Position numbers and translations under genes: made by a program
Assembly: GCA_934481375.1 (NCBI GenBank)
Contig: CAKSPN010000122.1
Location: 1-5,681 of the forward strand
Source of the DNA: an uncultured Clostridia bacterium
Lineage (GTDB): Bacteria; Bacillota; Clostridia; UBA1381
Reading direction: 5' to 3'
DNA: 5,681 bases
Part shown: piece after piece, positions 4,493 through 5,681 of the stretch
Layout: every line of letters starts with the position of its first letter
How positions within the stretch are numbered: the first letter of the stretch is position 1
The notes under the pieces: generated by a model
Seen by the model: the letters and a program-made list of their open reading frames with translations, nothing else
The model's database searches: none
Told to the model about the DNA's origin: nothing

Positions 4493-5681
4493 TTATTGCA
4501 AATCAATTCTGTTTCCCGCAGCATAGCCGTAAACACCGTTATGCTCAACGTAATACCAGCCGTTTTGTGCTTTATCGGTAAATACGGTGCATCTTTCTCC
4601 ATGGTTCATACTGCCGACTATGGTGTGATTTGTAGACGAACCGGTTCTGATGCTTAAATTATCCCAGCTTGACGGAATATTAACAATTCCCGTTCTTGTT
4701 TCCGATGGTAAGTATATATAATTACCTGCCGCATATCCCTTTACACCGTCATACTCTACATAGTACCAGCCGTTTTGAGTTTTTGACGTATACACAAGGC
4801 ATTTATCTGTATGATTCATACTGCCGATAATCTGATAGTCTGTCGATGGACCTGTTCGGATTGACAAGTTTTCAAAACTGCTCGGAATAAGCACGACCGC
4901 AGATGCTGAAGGCTCATCGGGCGCTTTTGTTTCTTCTTTTACAACCGTAAATGCACCGCTTGTCCACGAAACATTATTTCCGCTCTCGTCTGACGCCGCA
5001 TATTTAAGATAATATGTTCCGGCGGACAGATTTTCAAATTTCAGTCCCGTATCAAGTGCACTGCCCTCTATCATATATGTTTTTGTTGTCGTCCAACCGC
5101 TTGCCTTCTGCACAGCATTATAATTTGAATTAAGCAGATAAGACCGCACATCAGTAATATGATAATTCGATTTTATTCTTCCGCTCAAATTAAACGTCTT
5201 TCCCTGTGTGAGCGTTCCGCTCGGATAAGCGCTCGGATTGATTGTAAGCTCCGATGGCGTCGGTTCCTCTTTTATGGGGTCTTCACTTTCATAGCCTAAT
5301 GCTTTTTCAAGTCCGTTCATACAGATTATGCCCGCCCCGAAATAGCGTTCATTTCCTTTTGATACTGCACATTTTTTTAAACCCGCCGTTATCTCGCGGA
5401 CTTCAAGCTTGGGATGCGCCGATTTAACAAGAGCATACACCCCCGAAACGTGCGGCGCAGCCATTGATGTTCCGCTCCACGAAACATAGCCGCCGCTTGC
5501 TTGTGCTCCCTTTACATTTACACCCGGTGCTGCAAAGTCAACAGCCCCGTAATTGCTAAAATACGCAAGCTCTCCGTTTTTATCAACTGCCGAAACGCAG
5601 ATAACACCGTCTATACAAGCAGGCGTCACATACGATTTTGATATATCTCTTGAATCATTTCCCGCCGAGGCAATAACGGCA
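4493..5681 (-). CDS. Secreted subtilisin-like serine protease (S8) with two SH3b repeats, 5'-truncated by the window
   Basis: C-terminal 395 residues of a subtilase; the start, signal sequence and catalytic Asp and His lie beyond the right edge. The first visible residues, AVIASAGND, carry the oxyanion-hole Asn (codon 5657-5659). VDFAAPGV and GTSMAAPHVSG follow, with the catalytic Ser encoded at 5465-5467. The catalytic domain ends near visible residue 135 and is followed by an acidic, Pro-rich linker (EDPIKEEPTPSE). Residues 145-247 form a beta-sandwich-like module (YPSGTLTQGKTFNLSG; LSAGTYYLKYAASDESGN) of a type found in clostridial surface proteins. Two bacterial SH3 domains (262-325 and 332-394) end the protein; each has NLSIRTG, GSMNH, QNGWYYVE and GYAAGN. 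SH3b domains usually bind peptidoglycan, so the enzyme is probably secreted and held at the cell wall. It is the first visible gene of a three-gene minus-strand run. Confidence 0.93.
   Translation of the reverse strand, partial: AVIASAGNDSRDISKSYVTPACIDGVICVSAVDKNGELAYFSNYGAVDFAAPGVNVKGAQASGGYVSWSGTSMAAPHVSGVYALVKSAHPKLEVREITAGLKKCAVSKGNERYFGAGIICMNGLEKALGYESEDPIKEEPTPSELTINPSAYPSGTLTQGKTFNLSGRIKSNYHITDVRSYLLNSNYNAVQKASGWTTTKTYMIEGSALDTGLKFENLSAGTYYLKYAASDESGNNVSWTSGAFTVVKEETKAPDEPSASAVVLIPSSFENLSIRTGPSTDYQIIGSMNHTDKCLVYTSKTQNGWYYVEYDGVKGYAAGNYIYLPSETRTGIVNIPSSWDNLSIRTGSSTNHTIVGSMNHGERCTVFTDKAQNGWYYVEHNGVYGYAAGNRIDLQ
4496..4885 (-). repeat. Tandem SH3b coding repeat, period 210 bp
   Basis: The two SH3b modules are encoded in tandem with an offset of exactly 210 bp (70 codons); for example TACCAGCCGTTTTG occurs on the plus strand at 4554-4567 and 4764-4777. 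Comparing the 60 residues from IPSS onward by eye, 41 are identical between copies. The DNA is more diverged than the protein at many third positions, so the duplication is not very recent. The repeat is an internal domain duplication, not a mobile element. Confidence 0.85.

Noticed and set aside
4474..4602. Upstream in-frame ATG at 4602 as the lipoprotein start
   Set aside because: It would overlap the subtilase gene by 110 bp and place the signal peptide and lipobox internally. The ATG at 4473 has a good ribosome binding site and opens directly with the signal sequence.
5627..5629. GTG at 5629 as the start of the subtilase
   Set aside because: The frame continues upstream to the window edge and encodes the essential oxyanion-hole motif AVIASAGND, so this GTG is an internal Val codon.

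Overview
This window looks like chromosomal DNA from a low-to-moderate-GC Gram-positive anaerobe, most likely a clostridial (Bacillota) gut commensal. The grounds are strong AGGAGG-type ribosome binding sites, canonical TTGACA/TATAAT promoters, a cytoplasmic GH36 alpha-galactosidase, a lipoprotein with a Gram-positive style signal, and a subtilisin-like protease with bacterial SH3 repeats. The taxonomic call is inference; no rRNA or marker gene is present.

Left part (1-2137, minus strand): a sugar-utilisation operon. It contains a complete intracellular GH36-family alpha-galactosidase (53-2137). Fourteen bases downstream, with its ribosome binding site touching the galactosidase stop codon, a second gene begins at 38 and runs off the left edge.

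Centre (2138-2804): a 157 bp divergent intergenic region carries one promoter for each side. The rightward one is a perfect TTGACA-17-TATAAT promoter driving a short MgtC/SapB-family membrane protein (2295-2771). That gene ends directly in a 15 bp perfect hairpin (2771-2804) with U-tracts on both strands, so it can terminate transcription from both directions.

Right part (2805-5681, minus strand): a probable cell-envelope operon read right to left. It holds the C-terminal part of a secreted subtilase with two SH3b repeats (4493-5681, 5' end outside the window), then 19 bp later a lipoprotein with a C-terminal LprI/DUF1311 domain (3670-4473), then after 91 bp an AT-rich unknown cytoplasmic protein (2976-3578). 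Between that gene and the shared terminator lies a strong minus-strand promoter (2928-2955). It would drive a transcript of about 150 nt that may be a small RNA or encode a 47-residue basic peptide.

No CRISPR array, insertion sequence, tRNA, rRNA or recognisable riboswitch was seen. Most of the content is ordinary. The least explained items are the small promoter-terminator unit at 2735-2955 and the unknown protein at 2976-3578.
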